From the NCBI GenBank assembly GCA_037957365.1, contig JARHVA010001173.1:3618501-3682500 (forward strand): a stretch of DNA of 64,000 nucleotides. The letters are read 5' to 3'. Below the pieces are notes generated by a model. It was not told the origin of the DNA, searched no databases, and was given only the letters and a program-made list of their open reading frames with translations. Source of the DNA: Torreya grandis (Eukaryota > Streptophyta > Pinopsida > Cupressales > Taxaceae). The translations under genes and the position numbers were made by a program. Positions 23,715 through 36,559 of the stretch are shown here, piece by piece (the first letter of the stretch is position 1; each line of letters begins with the position of its first letter).

Positions 23715-24632
23715 ATAATTCATGATTGTTATTAATATTGGTACAAAGGTATGCTTGAGTGTTGGTAAATAATATTTTATTTAAGTTGTTTATATTATGT
23801 TATAAATAAGAAGAGTTGATGTATGGTTTTATAAAATCATCAAAACCATCATTAACTATACCAAAGGTTTATAGGGAATTCAATGGGATCATGATAACTT
23901 AATGAATGGTTATTTTAGGTTTCAATTAGATTTCATAGGTATTTGTTTGTTGTAGTTAATTATATGGGTTATTTTACCTTTTTAAACATATTTTTAATTC
24001 TCAATGATCCATAAGTGGTCTGATGACCTAGTAAGTTCTTGTGGATAGAATTTGAGAAGTGTAAGTTCTTACACATCTGGAATATGATCCAACTGAGTAT
24101 CAAGAATATGGATGATTAGAATATAATTGTGTAAATAAAATTATTTAATTTATCATTTTATTTGGTGTTATGTGTTAAAATTTAATAGTCTATTTTTTGA
24201 TCTATGGGTCTATGATTTAATGATCACTTATTGGTTTCATTGAGTGTCTAGTTGTATTAAAAATATCAAGAAAGGTGGTTTAATTGTGATTATAGACATA
24301 GATGACACTAATGATATCATGTAATTTTAAAATGTGTTCAAACTTAAAAGACACTAACATGGAGTTTAAATTGGTGAATGGTTGTCTTCTTATGGTTCAA
24401 TGTTAATTGAATGTTGTATTTCAAAGTTTCATACAATACTAATAATTTGTGTTATAGTGTTATAGGTTGCTTCCATTTATAACTTATCTTACGTTAGACT
24501 CCAATTTATATTTCATTGTTAAAGTTAATTATGTAACTGATTTTTTCACTAATCTCACTTGTATGTGAGTTATGTAGGCATAAATTCCCTAAAAGTAGGT
24601 TTTTTTGAAAATAATTTTTTTTGGGGTTATGA
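23715..24632 (+). repeat. G1 5' LTR, last segment (inferred)
   Basis: AT-rich non-coding sequence between the G3 insertion and the G1 primer-binding site. Its place makes it the 3' end of the 5' LTR. No second copy is in the window to prove it. With the other two segments the LTR would be about 4.5 kb. Confidence 0.5.
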
Positions 24633-24635
24633 GAA

Positions 24636-24648
24636 TGGTATCAAAGAC
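24636..24648 (+). promoter_or_regulatory. G1 primer-binding site
   Basis: TGGTATCAAAGAC matches the initiator tRNA-Met site used by many plant LTR elements with a few changes, and it lies just upstream of gag-like coding. Confidence 0.65.
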
Positions 24649-24779
24649 TTTGATTACGCTAATTAATATATTTTTTTAATTTAATTATTTTATTTAAAAT
24701 GCATGTTTGATGTGTAAATTTTGTTATAACTAGAACAAACCATAACCTATGGAATAATGGAAGTGACCTAGTTGATAAT

Positions 24780-25840
24780 CATGAATCATATCAACAATGA
24801 TCATGTTGACACTGATGTGGACCATAGTGATAGCCATGTGCAAATCAATATAAACTTGAAAAAAACTTTATTTAGGAACAAATTTATATATTTCATGACA
24901 TTCTAGGTGTATTACATGGCATTCAAGGAGAAATAGAAGAATTAGGTCAAAGGTTAACCCATTTATAAAACTTACAAGAGGTTGGGTATGAATAAGAGCT
25001 TCCTAATAAATGGCCAAAACAACATTAGGTTGTGTAAGTTATTATTAAGGAGATGAAAAATATTCCTCCCACTACATTCTCTAGTGAAGACACTGGTGAT
25101 GTTGTTGAGGCATGGTTGATAAATTTACATAATTATTTCACTTTGCACAATCTAGGTTCTAACATTAGAACACTCATCAGAGCATAGTAGGTAATGTTGC
25201 TTTATGGTGGAATAATTTGTGTGGTCTAAATTTTTATGATCCCATTTCTCTTTCATGGAATATTTAAAAATGTATCTAAACAACATCTATAAAGAGTAGA
25301 AAATCACATAATTTTAGTTGCTAAAATAATGAACCATTACAATTTTTAAATATGAGAACAAGTTCCTAGGACTCTTTCATCATGTAAGTTACATGCAATA
25401 TGAGGAAACAAAAGTAACCGAGTTCAAACTAAGGTTGAATAATATACTCATTCATGATGTAAATATAACTAATCTAAAAACCTTAGTTGTTATTTTGGAA
25501 TCAACACACCATCTTAAAGAAAAAGAAAAGTCTTGCCAAAAGGCAAGACAAGAACTTAAAAGCATAAGGAAACAAGGAAAGTCTAAGTTATCTATACATC
25601 TAGTAAATAATAATTTCAATAAAAATGACTCTAGGAGTATTATTGGAAAAGGTTACAATTTTATAAATAAATTTCACAATACAAAGAGTTCCAAATCACA
25701 CTTTTGTAAAGAAGAATGCTAAAACTAGTAATCAAAAATTTTTTTTTGGACCAACCACAAATAAAATAGCATTACTCTTCCAATTAATATTTTTGTGACA
25801 TGTTGGGAATGTACAGACAACCATTACCACAAAGACTACC
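24780..25840 (+). pseudogene. G1 Gag remnant with degraded CCHC knuckle
   Basis: Fragments of Gypsy Gag are seen in several frames. The longest open part (25393-25722) reads YEETKVTEFKLRLNNI and a Lys/Glu-rich tail (KEKEKSCQKARQELKS), typical of the region between capsid and nucleocapsid. At 25801-25833 the knuckle reads CWECTDNHYHKDY. The spacing fits C-x2-C-x3-H-x4-C, with the last Cys changed to Tyr (TGC to TAC). The first half is very decayed. Confidence 0.65.
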
Positions 25841-26439
25841 CTAAGTTGAAGAATAATCATAAAGTATACACAAATTTGGACAATATAAATGCATAATTTA
25901 AGTCAACACTTATTGAGACCAGAGGTATAATTTTAAGTTTCTCATTCTCTATTTTAATTAATATAGGATAAAAAAATAATTTTATTTATCTTATTAATGA
26001 TTTTAAGTGTAAAATAAAACCAATTAGACTTAGATAAGGATGGAAACTAGAGTTTGTCACTGAAAAGAAAGTGGTTGTTAATGAATGACTAGAACAAGGT
26101 GAACTTAATTTGGAAAATTTCAAGATTTATGTGAGATTATTCCTTTATCCTTTGGGATCTTATGAAATTATCCTAGACATGGATTTAATTCAAACACATA
26201 AATATTAGATGGACTATTTCAATTAAAGTTCAATGTGTAGATGTTGAAGGAAAATTGGTAATTATTCAAGGAATCAATAAAGCTTGAACCCATCAAATTC
26301 TTTCAATTATATAGCTTAAGAAGGTTTTTATAAATGTATGTCAACTATATTTCATAAAATTAAACTATATTGTTGAGGAAACCACCTCTATATTCTAAAA
26401 ATACCTAGATTTAGAATAATTTGTGGATGTTCTTTTGGA

Positions 26440-27240
26440 AAAGTTACCAAGACTACCTCCTAAAAGGATACTTGAATTTGTAGTCTATGCAACACCTATT
26501 ACAACATCTAAATCTAAACCACCTTATCAGATAAACATAGATGATATAAGGGAAATTAAGGTTCATTTACAATAATTATTAGACAAGGGAATGATATGCT
26601 CTAGTGTGTCACCATGGGGAGATCTAATGGTGTCTGTAAAGAATAATGATGAGACACTCAGATTATGTATCAACTATACGATATTCAGTAGGGTCAAAAT
26701 CAAGACTAAATATCCTTTTCCTTGTATAGATGATATTTTTGATCAAATTAAATGATTTTATATATTATCAAATACAAATATTTAATCGAGGTACCACCAA
26801 CTTTGTATCAAACATGAAGATGTCCATGAGATTGCATTTAGAACTAGATACAGACACTATAAATTTTTAGTTATTCCCTTTGGACTAACTAATGCTCCTA
26901 AAACATTCATGAATTTAATGAATAGTGTATTATAATATTTTCTTGATGAGTTTGTATTGGTATTTTAAGATGATATTCTAATCTATTTTATGAATAAACA
27001 AGAACATGAACAACACTTAAAGATGGCACTTCAACATTTAAGGTAACATAAATTCTATGGTAAGTTGTCCAAGTTTTATTTATTTTAATTTTAAATTCAC
27101 TAATTAGGACATGTAATTTATAAGGATGGACTTGAAGTAGACCCTGCAAATATTGTAACCATTCATGAGTAATAAACTTTAAGAAATGTACATGAAGTGA
27201 AAAGCTTCATGGGGCTTGTTGGTTACTACCATAGATTTGT
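26440..27240 (+). pseudogene. G1 reverse transcriptase
   Basis: Gypsy reverse transcriptase is clear across two frames. Blocks include KPPYQINIDDIREIKVHLQ, LLDKGMICSSVSPWG, LRLCINYTIF, IKTKYPFPCIDDIFDQIK (about 26515-26750), then [19 protein letters not shown] (about 26850-26915) and the catalytic box at 26960-26980, where DD is kept but the residue before it is a stop (VF-stop-DDILI). A thumb/connection segment follows (GHVIYKDGLEVDPANI, SFMGLVGYYHRFV). It is not functional. Confidence 0.8.
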
Positions 27241-27780
27241 GCAATATTTTTCAAGGATTACTCACCCCATAAATTCCTTGTAAAGGAAGGGAAATAAATT
27301 TTAGTGGACCCATAAATGTGAATCTACATTTGAAGAACTAAGCATTTGTTGACTTCATATCCTATTCTAATTATACTAAAACCAAATGATAGCTTTGAAA
27401 TTTGGGATGATGCCTACAAGTTAGACATTGGTGTTATTTTGACTCAAGATGAAAAATTAGTTACCTATGAGTCCAGAAAAATCAAAACTCATGAAAATTT
27501 TTACCCTAATCATGATTTAGAATTAGCTTCTATTATTCATGCCTTAAAATAGTGGAAGCATTTCCTATTAGGAAAACACTTCAATATTAAATCTAGCCAT
27601 CACATCCTTACAAATTTGTTTACTTGGGATGAGTTGAATGTAAGGCAAAGAAGGTGGCTAGAATTTATTAGTAATTTTTATACTAATATTAATTATGTGA
27701 AAGGGAAAGAGAATAGGGTGGATAATGATCTAAGTAAGAGAACCTACATTATTACCATCACCGTTCTCTAATATGATTTT
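27241..27780 (+). pseudogene. G1 RNase H
   Basis: The open part at 27346-27552 reads WDDAYKLDIGVILTQDEKLVTYESRK and HENFYPNHDLELASIIHALK. This is the usual Gypsy RNase H start (xDAS..GxGxVLxQ, YxxxExELLAIV). HFLLGKHFNIKSSHHILTN follows, then a block ending KGKENRVDN (about 27700-27725). One stop at 27550-27552 separates the two parts. Confidence 0.8.
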
Positions 27781-27899
27781 AAAAATTATGTGCTTGAATA
27801 AAATAAATCTAATTTTGAATGCCTTAAAATCTATGCTAAAATAGACTCAAAAGGTTTTGATTCTAATTTTTTAGTTGATCCGATGGTCTATTGAGACAC

Positions 27900-29025
27900 A
27901 AAAGTAGAATTTTTGTTCCAAACTTATGGAATCTAAGGGAACATGTTTTGAATGGAGTGCATTTTATACCTTGTTATGCTCATCTAGGTGTCAATAAAAT
28001 GACACAATATCTGAAAGAGTTATAATTTTGGCTTGGGTTAAAGAAGGATGTGGCTATCTTTGTAGACAAGTTCTTAGAATGACAACATATGAAAGATGAT
28101 CATGGTCTTCATAGAGGATTGATTTATCCTCATTCTATTCCATAAAATAAATGTGTTGTAATATCAATGTATTTCATCATAATATTACTTAAATCTCATA
28201 AAAAACATGATTCAATCCTGGTGGTGATTTATAAACGGACTAAAGTGGCACACTTTATTACATGTAATATCATAGATGATGTTTCCCTTTTTTCCAAGAA
28301 ATTTGTAAAATAAGTAGTTAGCCTTCATAGAGTGCGTGAAGTGATTATCTTAGATAGGGATAATTTGTTTAATTCTTTATTTTGGCAAACCATGATGCCT
28401 AATTTTGGTACTAAGATAGATTTTAGTTTAGTCTACAATCTGAAAATGGATGGGAAAACTAAAAGGTTGAACATGATTATTGAGGAATGCTGAGAATGTA
28501 TGTTTATAGATCAACAATAAAAGTGGGAAGATTTATTTCACTTGGTAAAGTTTATTATTATAAAAACTATGATTCTATGATCTAGATAGCACCTTTTGAG
28601 GTCTTATATGGATGAAAACATAGAACTCTTTGGGTTGCAATAGCCTATAAATTTGTGTATTTTTAAGGCCTGAAACTTTTCAAGAGTATGATGAGTAAAT
28701 GGATATCATATGACAAATATTATAAGTAGCCTCATATCAATATAAAATTTATACAAATATAAAAATATCACATAGAGAATTTGAAGTTTTGGATAAACCA
28801 TTTTTGAGGTTAAGATCCCAAAAAAGTTCAATTAAATTTGGTAAAGCTCTTAATTTAGCATTGTGCTATGTTGGGCCTTTCAACATAGTGAAAAAGAATA
28901 ACTCAGTGTCTTATCATCTTACTATTCCTCCTTCTATGTCTAAAATACATGATGTTTTTCATGTTGCTTTTTTGATAAAATATATCTCAAAACCCTCACA
29001 TGTGTTAAAAGGGAATAATATTTAG
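27900..29025 (+). pseudogene. G1 integrase
   Basis: The zinc-binding part (AHLGVNKMTQYLKEL), core fragments (KRTKVAHFITCNII; REVIILDRDNLFNSLFW with the second catalytic Asp) and the C-terminal part are visible. The last piece (28789-29025) stays open and contains LCYVGPFNIVKKNNSVSYHL and IHDVFHVAFLIKYI, the standard end of Gypsy integrase. No chromodomain can be recognised in the following 100 bp. Numerous stops break it. Confidence 0.8.
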
Positions 29026-29130
29026 ATGGAGGAAAATAAATTTGGATCAAGTTTTGGTCCAAGGAAGATAAAAATGTTTTCCAACATCACTATCATTTAT
29101 TTTAAGGCTCTAAGGGCACTATAATTATTA

Positions 29131-29141
29131 AGGGGGGTAAA
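29131..29141 (+). promoter_or_regulatory. G1 polypurine tract
   Basis: AGGGGGGTAAA lies between integrase coding and the sequence homologous to the LTR start at 2556, as expected for the plus-strand primer. Confidence 0.75.
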
Positions 29142-29672
29142 AATCATGACCACACCTACCCAATACATTGATTATTTATTGATATTATTATGATTTATAT
29201 AAATTATATTGTAAATATTATTAATCATTTTAGAATATTTGATTTGGTTTTAAATTGATATTTATATGACATTATATTATGTACTTGCATAATTTTGATG
29301 ATGATAAGATATTGTTGATGCCTTTATGGGTTTGGTTATAGGTTCATCACATAAAAGCATAGCTTGGTTATAGAAGCTTATGTGGAGAGATAAAGGTGAA
29401 GTACATAGTGAATTTCAAATAATTGTGCAATGGTATCATAATCCTAATTGAGTATTTTTATTGTTAATCTTGTTGTGTTAGTTCACTTTGATTATCAGTC
29501 TTATGTCTATTGAATTCCTTTACTATTATGGTTATCATTTTTATTTATTGTTGTCATTTTGAGTAACCAAATACACATTGGGATGAGAATATGTTTTTTA
29601 TAACATCAATGTAAATATTTATAAGAAGGTTGGATGTAGATAACATCCAAATACAAATAAAAAATTGTTGAA
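29142..29672 (+). repeat. G1 3' LTR, first segment
   Basis: This copy of 2556-3095 is recognisable throughout (CATGACCACACC, TAACCAAATACACATTG and others). The terminal TG has decayed to AA. The homology stops at about 29672, where the inverted G2 LTR begins. Confidence 0.85.
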
Positions 29673-30800
29673 GGTGATCTAGGAATTTGACTCAAGAGAA
29701 GGGGTTAGATCCAGTGTTAGTTCAAAATGGAATCAAAATGAACATAATACACTAAAAATAATGGCATATCTAGGCCTAGACACTAGGTGAGCTTAATAAT
29801 GGCATATCTTCACCTTCCTTGTAGCTTTTAAATGGTTCATAGAGTGGCTTGTTTGACTTGTGCATCAAAGAGTCTTCATCAATGGAGTTGCTTGGATCCT
29901 TATCTCCTTGGCACCTTTAGATTGTGGCTTTGGCTCAACAACTGAGTATGATAACACTATACTAAATGGCTTTTAAACTCATTTAAGCATTATAACTTTA
30001 CATTATCCAAGCTTGAAATTATGAGTGTGAGGCCTCCTATTTATATATTTTTGCAAATGATCAGAATGAACATGGATCATCCATCTCAAGATGAATATGT
30101 GTGGCCAAGAATCCATTCAATTTTGGATGCCAAGATAAATAAATGACCCCATAAATATTTGGGATAAAGAGGCATTACAGAGGCATGGGAGGGCTTAATC
30201 AAATATTTGTTGCTATTAAGGCTTGTGGATGCCGCCCCATAGATGACCTCACATGATGATGTAGATATTTAATATTAATTTACATTAATAAAATAGTTAA
30301 AATTTTCCAAAAAAATTACTTAAGATCTTTATTTAAATCAATTAGTCTTAAACATGATTTATCAATTTTGGTGCAAATCTTGGCAATTGGTGCACAAATT
30401 AATCAAATTGGTCAAAATATCATATTATTAGATTAAAATTTGACTAGATTAGAAATATAATGTGATGTTAAATGTTTTGAAACCATTATCCCATTTATGA
30501 TGTTACTAACACAAAATAACAAAGGCACATGTCTCATGCAATAAATTTATTAAAAAAGAGAAATCCAAAACACCCAAGTGTGAAGGTGTTATTTTGATTT
30601 GAAATGATCTGATCAAAGTTAGCTATTTCATAAAATGCATTTTTCCATTTAGGGATACATTAGCCAAAATTAGAACTTGTATATAAAAAATTTGAACCAT
30701 GTAATGTGTTTTATTGTTTTTAGGCAAAATTGTGCATTTTGATAGAAACTGGTCAAAAGCCTAGTTGGAGGTCATTGGTGGCCAGTTTTAGATGTTAAAA
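29673..30800 (-). repeat. G2 3' LTR (left copy)
   Basis: Homologous to 59822-60972 over its length. Shared blocks include CTAGACACTAG near 29776, AATGGAGTTGC near 29880 and GGTCATTGGTGGCCA near 30770. On the minus strand the start has decayed from TGTAGACACC to TTTTAACATC. Confidence 0.85.
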
Positions 30801-30815
30801 ATTTTCCCCTATTTG
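30801..30815 (-). promoter_or_regulatory. G2 polypurine tract
   Basis: On the minus strand AAATAGGGGAAAAT precedes the left LTR, in the correct place for plus-strand priming. Confidence 0.6.
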
Positions 30816-32371
30816 GGAAGATGTTGTAAACTATAAGCATAACAATTTATTCTCAAAGAATGAAAAGGTCTTGTATGCCTACAACTTCAATGGTAATGGA
30901 TGAACAGTATGATGCCCCCTTGAGGGAACAATTGGCACAAGGAGGTTGGCAAATAACCCCTCAAAAATAAATAAGGGAAATGAGAGGAAAAAAGAAAGGA
31001 AGATGATGGTGTGAGAACACAATTATTTGAAAAAGTAGTCAAAATCACTAAAAATGCAAGTGGGGCGGTGTATAATGGTTTGCCCAAAGGTGGTTATAAG
31101 CATTATACCCTAATAGTGGCAATGTGGTATGATAAAAAAATGATTTTTCCAAAGGTGGTTATAATCATTAAAAAGATGGAGCTGCCTTGGTTAGGATAGA
31201 TAAACAAGATAAAAACATGCTCCTATTTGGGCAAAAAGAAAGTAAATTTGTTGAAAACAAAATGATTTTCCCAAAGGTAGTTCTAATCATCAATAAAAAT
31301 AGGTGGGATGGTGTACAATGATTTTCCCATAGGTGGTCATAATCATTAGACCTTGATCATGGAAACCATGATTGATTGGCTAAGGGTTGATAATGTGGGG
31401 ATGATAACTTGATACAAAGAATATAGATGAATTAGGACAACATTATAGTAGGGAGATGCTCGTTCAAACTAAAAAAGGTTGAAATTATTTTATTGCTAAT
31501 TAATCTATTTGGGATATGATTGGGATGTTATTGATGCTAGTCCCAAGGAGATGTTGATGCTACCATTACTGAATATAGACATTTAGAAGCTGATTATTAT
31601 TGTAGCACTGTATGGTAGGCATCATTATAAAATATCATGAGGACTGACTCTTAAGATCTAATAGTCAATATAAAATAATGCACCAATGATAAAAACCATG
31701 ATGGAAATGTAGAAATATGAATATGGATGGATTTAAGTACAGATTCACAAGGAATCATCCAATGAATGGATTTAGACCAAATCAAGGTAATAGTACTAAA
31801 AGTAAATAAACAATCACACAAATGACAAAGAAACTAATGAAGAAACAAATAATATTTAGTTCTAATGCTAGTACAAACAACATGAAATAAACCACATGAC
31901 AAACATTTCTTGTAGAAAATAGGTGACAACTTAGAAAATAAACATGACAGGGGGCATAGAAAAAAATCAAGGGGGTGGCTGAACTGTCTCCATATGTACT
32001 AGGTAAGTGGATGCTACCTACATAGTTCCATGGATATAATATCGAATAAAAATTTAGGCCAAATATAGTTCTCCTAAAAAATGGGAAGAAAATGATAACT
32101 TTTGAAAAACAAACATAATGGATGTGATAGAAGAATAGAGTTGGAATTGTAAAATGGCAAGTACATGGGAGAAAAGGCCGAAGAAGATGGGGAAACTAAG
32201 TGACAAGTGATTTATTTGTGACTTAGTAAGGGTTCCCAAAATCCTTAAGGAAAATAAGTGGTCAATGTTTTTCATTTTTCTAATGATTTTACAAATGTTT
32301 ATGGAATTTTCAAGTATCTCAACTCAGTCGAGAATGTCAAGACACTCAATAGTTCAAGATCCCAAAAAGGT
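30816..32371 (-). other. G2 3' leader with degenerate dispersed repeats
   Basis: No coding is recognisable between integrase and the 3' LTR. A degenerate unit resembling TTTTCCCAAAGGTGGTTAT, followed by AATCATTA, appears near 31080, 31145, 31270 and 31325. Weaker copies lie at about 32825 and 32880. Repeats in this part are usual for Tat/Ogre elements. Short open frames here are not supported. Confidence 0.5.
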
Positions 32372-32595
32372 GAGAGTGTTGTTTAAGATGCTTGAAAAAC
32401 AAAGAGAACATGGCTTAGGTTACTCACAAAATGGTGAGAGCATGGCTTAGGTTAATTCTAAACTAGTGAGAACATGGCTTAGGTTGCTCATAAAATAGTG
32501 AGAGCATGGCTTAGGTTGATTGCAAACCAATGAGAACATGGCTTAGGTTGCTAAAGAAATGGTGAGAGTGTGGTTTAGGTTGCTTACAAAATGGT
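32372..32595. repeat. 32-bp tandem repeat, seven copies
   Basis: Seven consecutive 32-bp units start at 32372, 32404, 32436, 32468, 32500, 32532 and 32564. The core is GAGARCATGGCTTAGGTT. Units alternate between GAGAACATGG and GAGAGCATGG types, which suggests amplification as 64-bp dimers. An eighth partial unit starts at 32596. They lie in the G2 3' leader. Confidence 0.9.
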
Positions 32596-33270
32596 GAGAA
32601 TATTGAATAGGGTGACTAATATGACCTTAATAAGTATCAAGAATTACCCATAGAGTCCTAGGATGGGACCTCAAATCACTATAGTTTTGCCTTATAGTAG
32701 AGGAATCTGACTAGTGTAGCAATCAATTCAAACAAAATAGGCATAGTTGGTATAAAGGCATAGTATGGCATAGGAATTGTAAGGTGGTACATCAAGGCAT
32801 CATAAAAAAGTGTTGCTCCTAGTTGTCCCATAGTTGGTTATAACTAGGATACAATGGCTTAAGTTAATGATACTAATTTTCCCATAGATGGTTATAATTA
32901 GTAGCATGATAATAAAAGAGAATTAAATAAGAAATGAAGGATGCAACTACCAAACTTTTGTCTTACTTCTCCAAAATACTACCTATGTCTAGAATGTTGA
33001 ATCCACTATTGAAACTAAATCTGATTCTTCTTACTAAAAGTGGCTATGGAACGAATAGAATGGAACTAGGGTCAATGGGCTAGGTAGGGAGGGAGAAAAT
33101 AGCTTAGTTGAAGGGAAAGGTATGGTAGAACAGATAAACAATAAGAAAAAGTGATAGACTGGTAGGATGATAAGAAGGTAAAATGGTATAGTAAAAGAAA
33201 GAATATTGATAATATGGTACAACTTAAAATGGTCTTTATAGATAATACATCAAATCACTCAAGCATAGTA

Positions 33271-34520
33271 TCACTTGAGGTGGATAATGTTCATCATCTC
33301 ATCAATTTTGTTTCCATCTAGTGTGGCAAGCTTGTATGATCCTGATCCATAGTTTGTCATAATGATGAAAGGACCAACCCACTTGGGTTTGAACTTACCT
33401 TTATACTTCTTTTTGGCCATGGTATTCTTTTGGTTCTCTTTAAGGACAAGATCACCAAGTAAAAATTCTCTATGTTTCACATGCTGATTATAGTGGCTTT
33501 AGAGTCAATTCTGATAGGCTTGGAAATTATTTACCACATCCATGCATTTATCATCAATTAACTATAACTCTTATAGGTGAGCTACTCGATAGTAATTGTC
33601 ATCTAGGACATGCTTAAAAGAGATGCATAGAGAAGGCAACTCAACCTCAATGGGAAGAATAGCCTTAGTACCATAAATAAGTGAATATGGAGTGGATCTT
33701 GTGGGTGTATGATGATTGGTATGGTATGAAAAAAGGGCATGGAATATCGAAGGTGCCAGTCATGAATAACATCATTGAAAATATTTTTAAGAATGTTGAC
33801 AATAGTTTTATTTGATGCTTTAGCCTGGCCATTACCTTGAGGGTAATATGTCATAGAAAAGTGTTATGTGATGTTGTATTTAACATATAGCTTTTCAACA
33901 TCTTTGTTTTTGAATGAGCCTCCTTTATTAGATATAATGTCAGAAGGGATACCATAGCAAAAAATGAGATGGTTAAAAATGAACCTGGAATTTTATTTCT
34001 AGTTACGTAAGTGAGGGGTATTCAGCTTCAACTCACTTAGTGAAATATTTGTTGGTGGTAAGGATATGTTTATGGCTATTGAATGAGATGGGATTGATCT
34101 TCCCAATGAGGTTGAGGGCCCATGTAACAAATGACCATGATGTTAATAATGGTTTTAGAGTCTTGGTTAGGGCATGAATTAGATTGACATGCCATTGACA
34201 TTGATCACACTTGTTCATATATGCAACTGCATCTACATCCATCATGGGTAAGACTACATGCATCTACATGCATCTACATACAATTGTTGAGATTTTTGGA
34301 TAAGACTACCCTATTGGTGTGGTCTCCATATACTCCATGAACTTTCCATAATGCTAGTTTATATTCTTCTAAATTTAAACAATGAAGTAATTTTCATCAA
34401 AACTATGGTGGTAAAGGGTTGACCCAAGTAAGGTATAACATGTGGTTTAGTGGATTAAGGATTTAGATTTCTTTCAAGATAGGTCAAGTGGTATAATCTG
34501 GCAATGGAGGTAGTTGTAAA
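33271..34520 (-). pseudogene. G2 integrase
   Basis: The C-terminal domain is open at 33480-33271 (LLGDLVLKENQKNTMAKKKY, KFKPKWVGPFI, YKLATLDGN). The core piece at 33854-33603 starts MTYYPQGNGQAKASNKT. The Glu of the DDE triad is Lys (codon at 33819-33821). The piece at 34263-34033 has the Zn-binding KCDQCQWHVN and WALNLIGKI, where the first catalytic Asp is Asn (codon at 34111-34113). Both changes are G-to-A. The H-H half of the zinc domain (VHG..GDHTN) lies near 34330-34300. It is inactive. Confidence 0.85.
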
Positions 34521-34699
34521 GGTCTAAGTACTAGATAGAGATAGGACCAATAATATCATAAATCATCATGATGGTTAAAGGTTCATGAGTTGGTGCTAGC
34601 AAAATTTTGATGAGGAACTGATACTCTTTAGTCATGTCTATTTGGCAAATCAAAGATCAAATAGTAGCCATAACATATGTGGTTTTATTACTTTCCCTT

Positions 34700-35000
34700 A
34701 GTATATATTTAAATTAGACACCAGTAATCTACCATTTAAATTGGTCTATAACCTAATTGATGATCAATTGAGAATCACCATAAAACTTGAGATGAAATAT
34801 GTTCTATTTTACCACTTGTTAAATTATTAAAATAAGTGCTTCATATTTGGCCATGTTGTTAGTACAAGAAAATTTGATGCTTAATGATTTAGGGATTATA
34901 TCCCCCTATGGTTTAATGAATAAAAAGTCTACCCTTGATCCATGTGATGTGAATGATCCATAAAAATATATCTTCTAGTGATATTCCTTAAGAGGTGTCA
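34700..35000 (-). pseudogene. G2 second (additional) RNase H
   Basis: On the minus strand the segment reads IPKSLSIKFSCTNNMAKYEA (about 34900-34840), then FHLKFYGDSQLIIN (about 34790-34745). These are the archaeal-like RNase H motifs TNNxAEYEA and GDSxLVxxQ, which in Tat/Ogre elements follow the standard RNase H. Both motifs are clear in one frame, with Glu of AEYE changed to Lys. Stops lie between them. Confidence 0.75.
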
Positions 35001-35059
35001 ATGATGTTCATTATGGATTCATCAAAAAATTGGAATGTGAGTGGCTTTGTATTAGTAAG

Positions 35060-35460
35060 GGGTGCTTTAATAAGCTGATCTACCAGGACTTGCCCCTTAA
35101 TGGCTTTTTAGTTGGCATACTTGATGTCAAACTCATTAATAAGCATGATCCATTTGGCCATACAAACTTTTAAATCTATTTTAGATATTAGATATTTGAG
35201 AAAATCTACTTTTGAAATAACCATAGCCTTATTGTTTAACATGTAATGGTGTAGTTTCTGAGCTGCGAAGACCATGGATAAACAAGATTTTTCTATGGGC
35301 ATATAATTATGTTCATATGTGACTAGTGTATGACTTAAGTAGTACACAACATGTTATTTTCCATTATCATCATGATGATCCAAAAGTGCCCCTAGGGCAT
35401 TTTTAGTAGTGGATAGATACAATAATAATGGCTTTCTTGATATAAGAAGCAACAAAATAG
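35060..35460 (-). pseudogene. G2 first RNase H
   Basis: The open piece at 35347-35108 reads MYYLSHTLVTYEHNYMPIEK, FAAQKLHHYML and AKWIMLINEFDIKY, which is the ordinary Gypsy RNase H middle and end in its Tat wording. The N-terminal part upstream has stops. Together with the additional RNase H at 34.7-35.0 kb it gives the double RNase H arrangement. Confidence 0.85.
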
Positions 35461-35649
35461 GTAGATTCATTAGATAGTCTTCTAACTACTAAAAATTTGT
35501 CTAGTAGTGATCATTCTAGTGAAATGTGACTCCTTTCTTCATAAGATGCATAAAAGGATGGCATTTGTTGGCCAAATATGATATGAAGCATGGGATATAT
35601 TAGATCTTGCCCTACAAACTATGGAGTTAATTCAAATTAGTTGGTGGTG

Positions 35650-36380
35650 GCATCTCTATTATGGATTAGACTTTGGTTGGATCAACTTCAATGCTTTGAT
35701 GAAACAAAATGAAGCCTAGAAATTTTCTTGATGTGATTCCAAAGAAACACTTATTAGGATTAAGTCTAACTTTGTTTTCATGTATTCTTTTAAATATTCT
35801 ATGTAGCACTACTTGATGATCAACCCTAGTCTTTGATTTGCCAAGAATGTCATCAACATAGTCTTCAATAATTTCATGCATCATATTATGAAATATGTTG
35901 GTCATGGCTACTTGATAGGTGGCCCCTACATTTTTAATACCAAATGGCATAACCCCATAATAGAATGTTCCCCATGGAATGGTGAACATTATCTTGTGTT
36001 GGTCTTCTAGTGTTATTTTGATTTGGTTGTACCCTAAAAAGTCATCCATTAATGAAAACATTTCTAATCAACCATGGAGTTGATGATCATGTCAATGTTT
36101 GGCAATGGAAAATCACCTTTAGGTTAAGATTTATTTATATCATTGAAATCAATAAAACTTTTGATTCCTTATGGCTTTTTGTTAACTAACACAACATTAG
36201 AGATCCACTGTGAATAGTCAATCAACCGAATACATCCTACATCCAAGATTTTTTCCAAATCTTTATTCACTAATATAATAATGTAAGGATACATCTTATG
36301 CAAAAATAATTTCACTAGTTTGGCATTAGGATTTACCACAAGGTCATTTAGAACCAAGGTGGGTCCAAACCTGGCATGTC
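35650..36380 (-). pseudogene. G2 reverse transcriptase
   Basis: The N-terminal part (36357-36169) has LDVGCIRLIDYSQWISNVVL. The part at 36061-35666 is open for 131 codons and carries FSLMDDFLGYNQIKI, MPFGIKNVGATYQ, the intact catalytic YVDD (35860-35849) and GFILFHQSIEVDP. The wording (MPFGLKNAGATYQRAM, EDYVDDIL) is that of the Tat/Ogre group. One frame break near 36065-36160 separates the parts. It is the best preserved enzyme of G2. Confidence 0.9.
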
Positions 36381-36559
36381 AGAATATGCCCATGCAAAAA
36401 TGTCAATAAATTCCCTCAAAAGGGATGTAAGGACTTCACACTTCTCAATAAGGGACATCCTAGCTTGATCCACTTTGGGTCATCACGGGACCTGATGTTC
36501 ACCTCTATTGTGTCCTCCATTACAATGGTCAAGCCATCTTCAAGACTAGATTCATGCCA

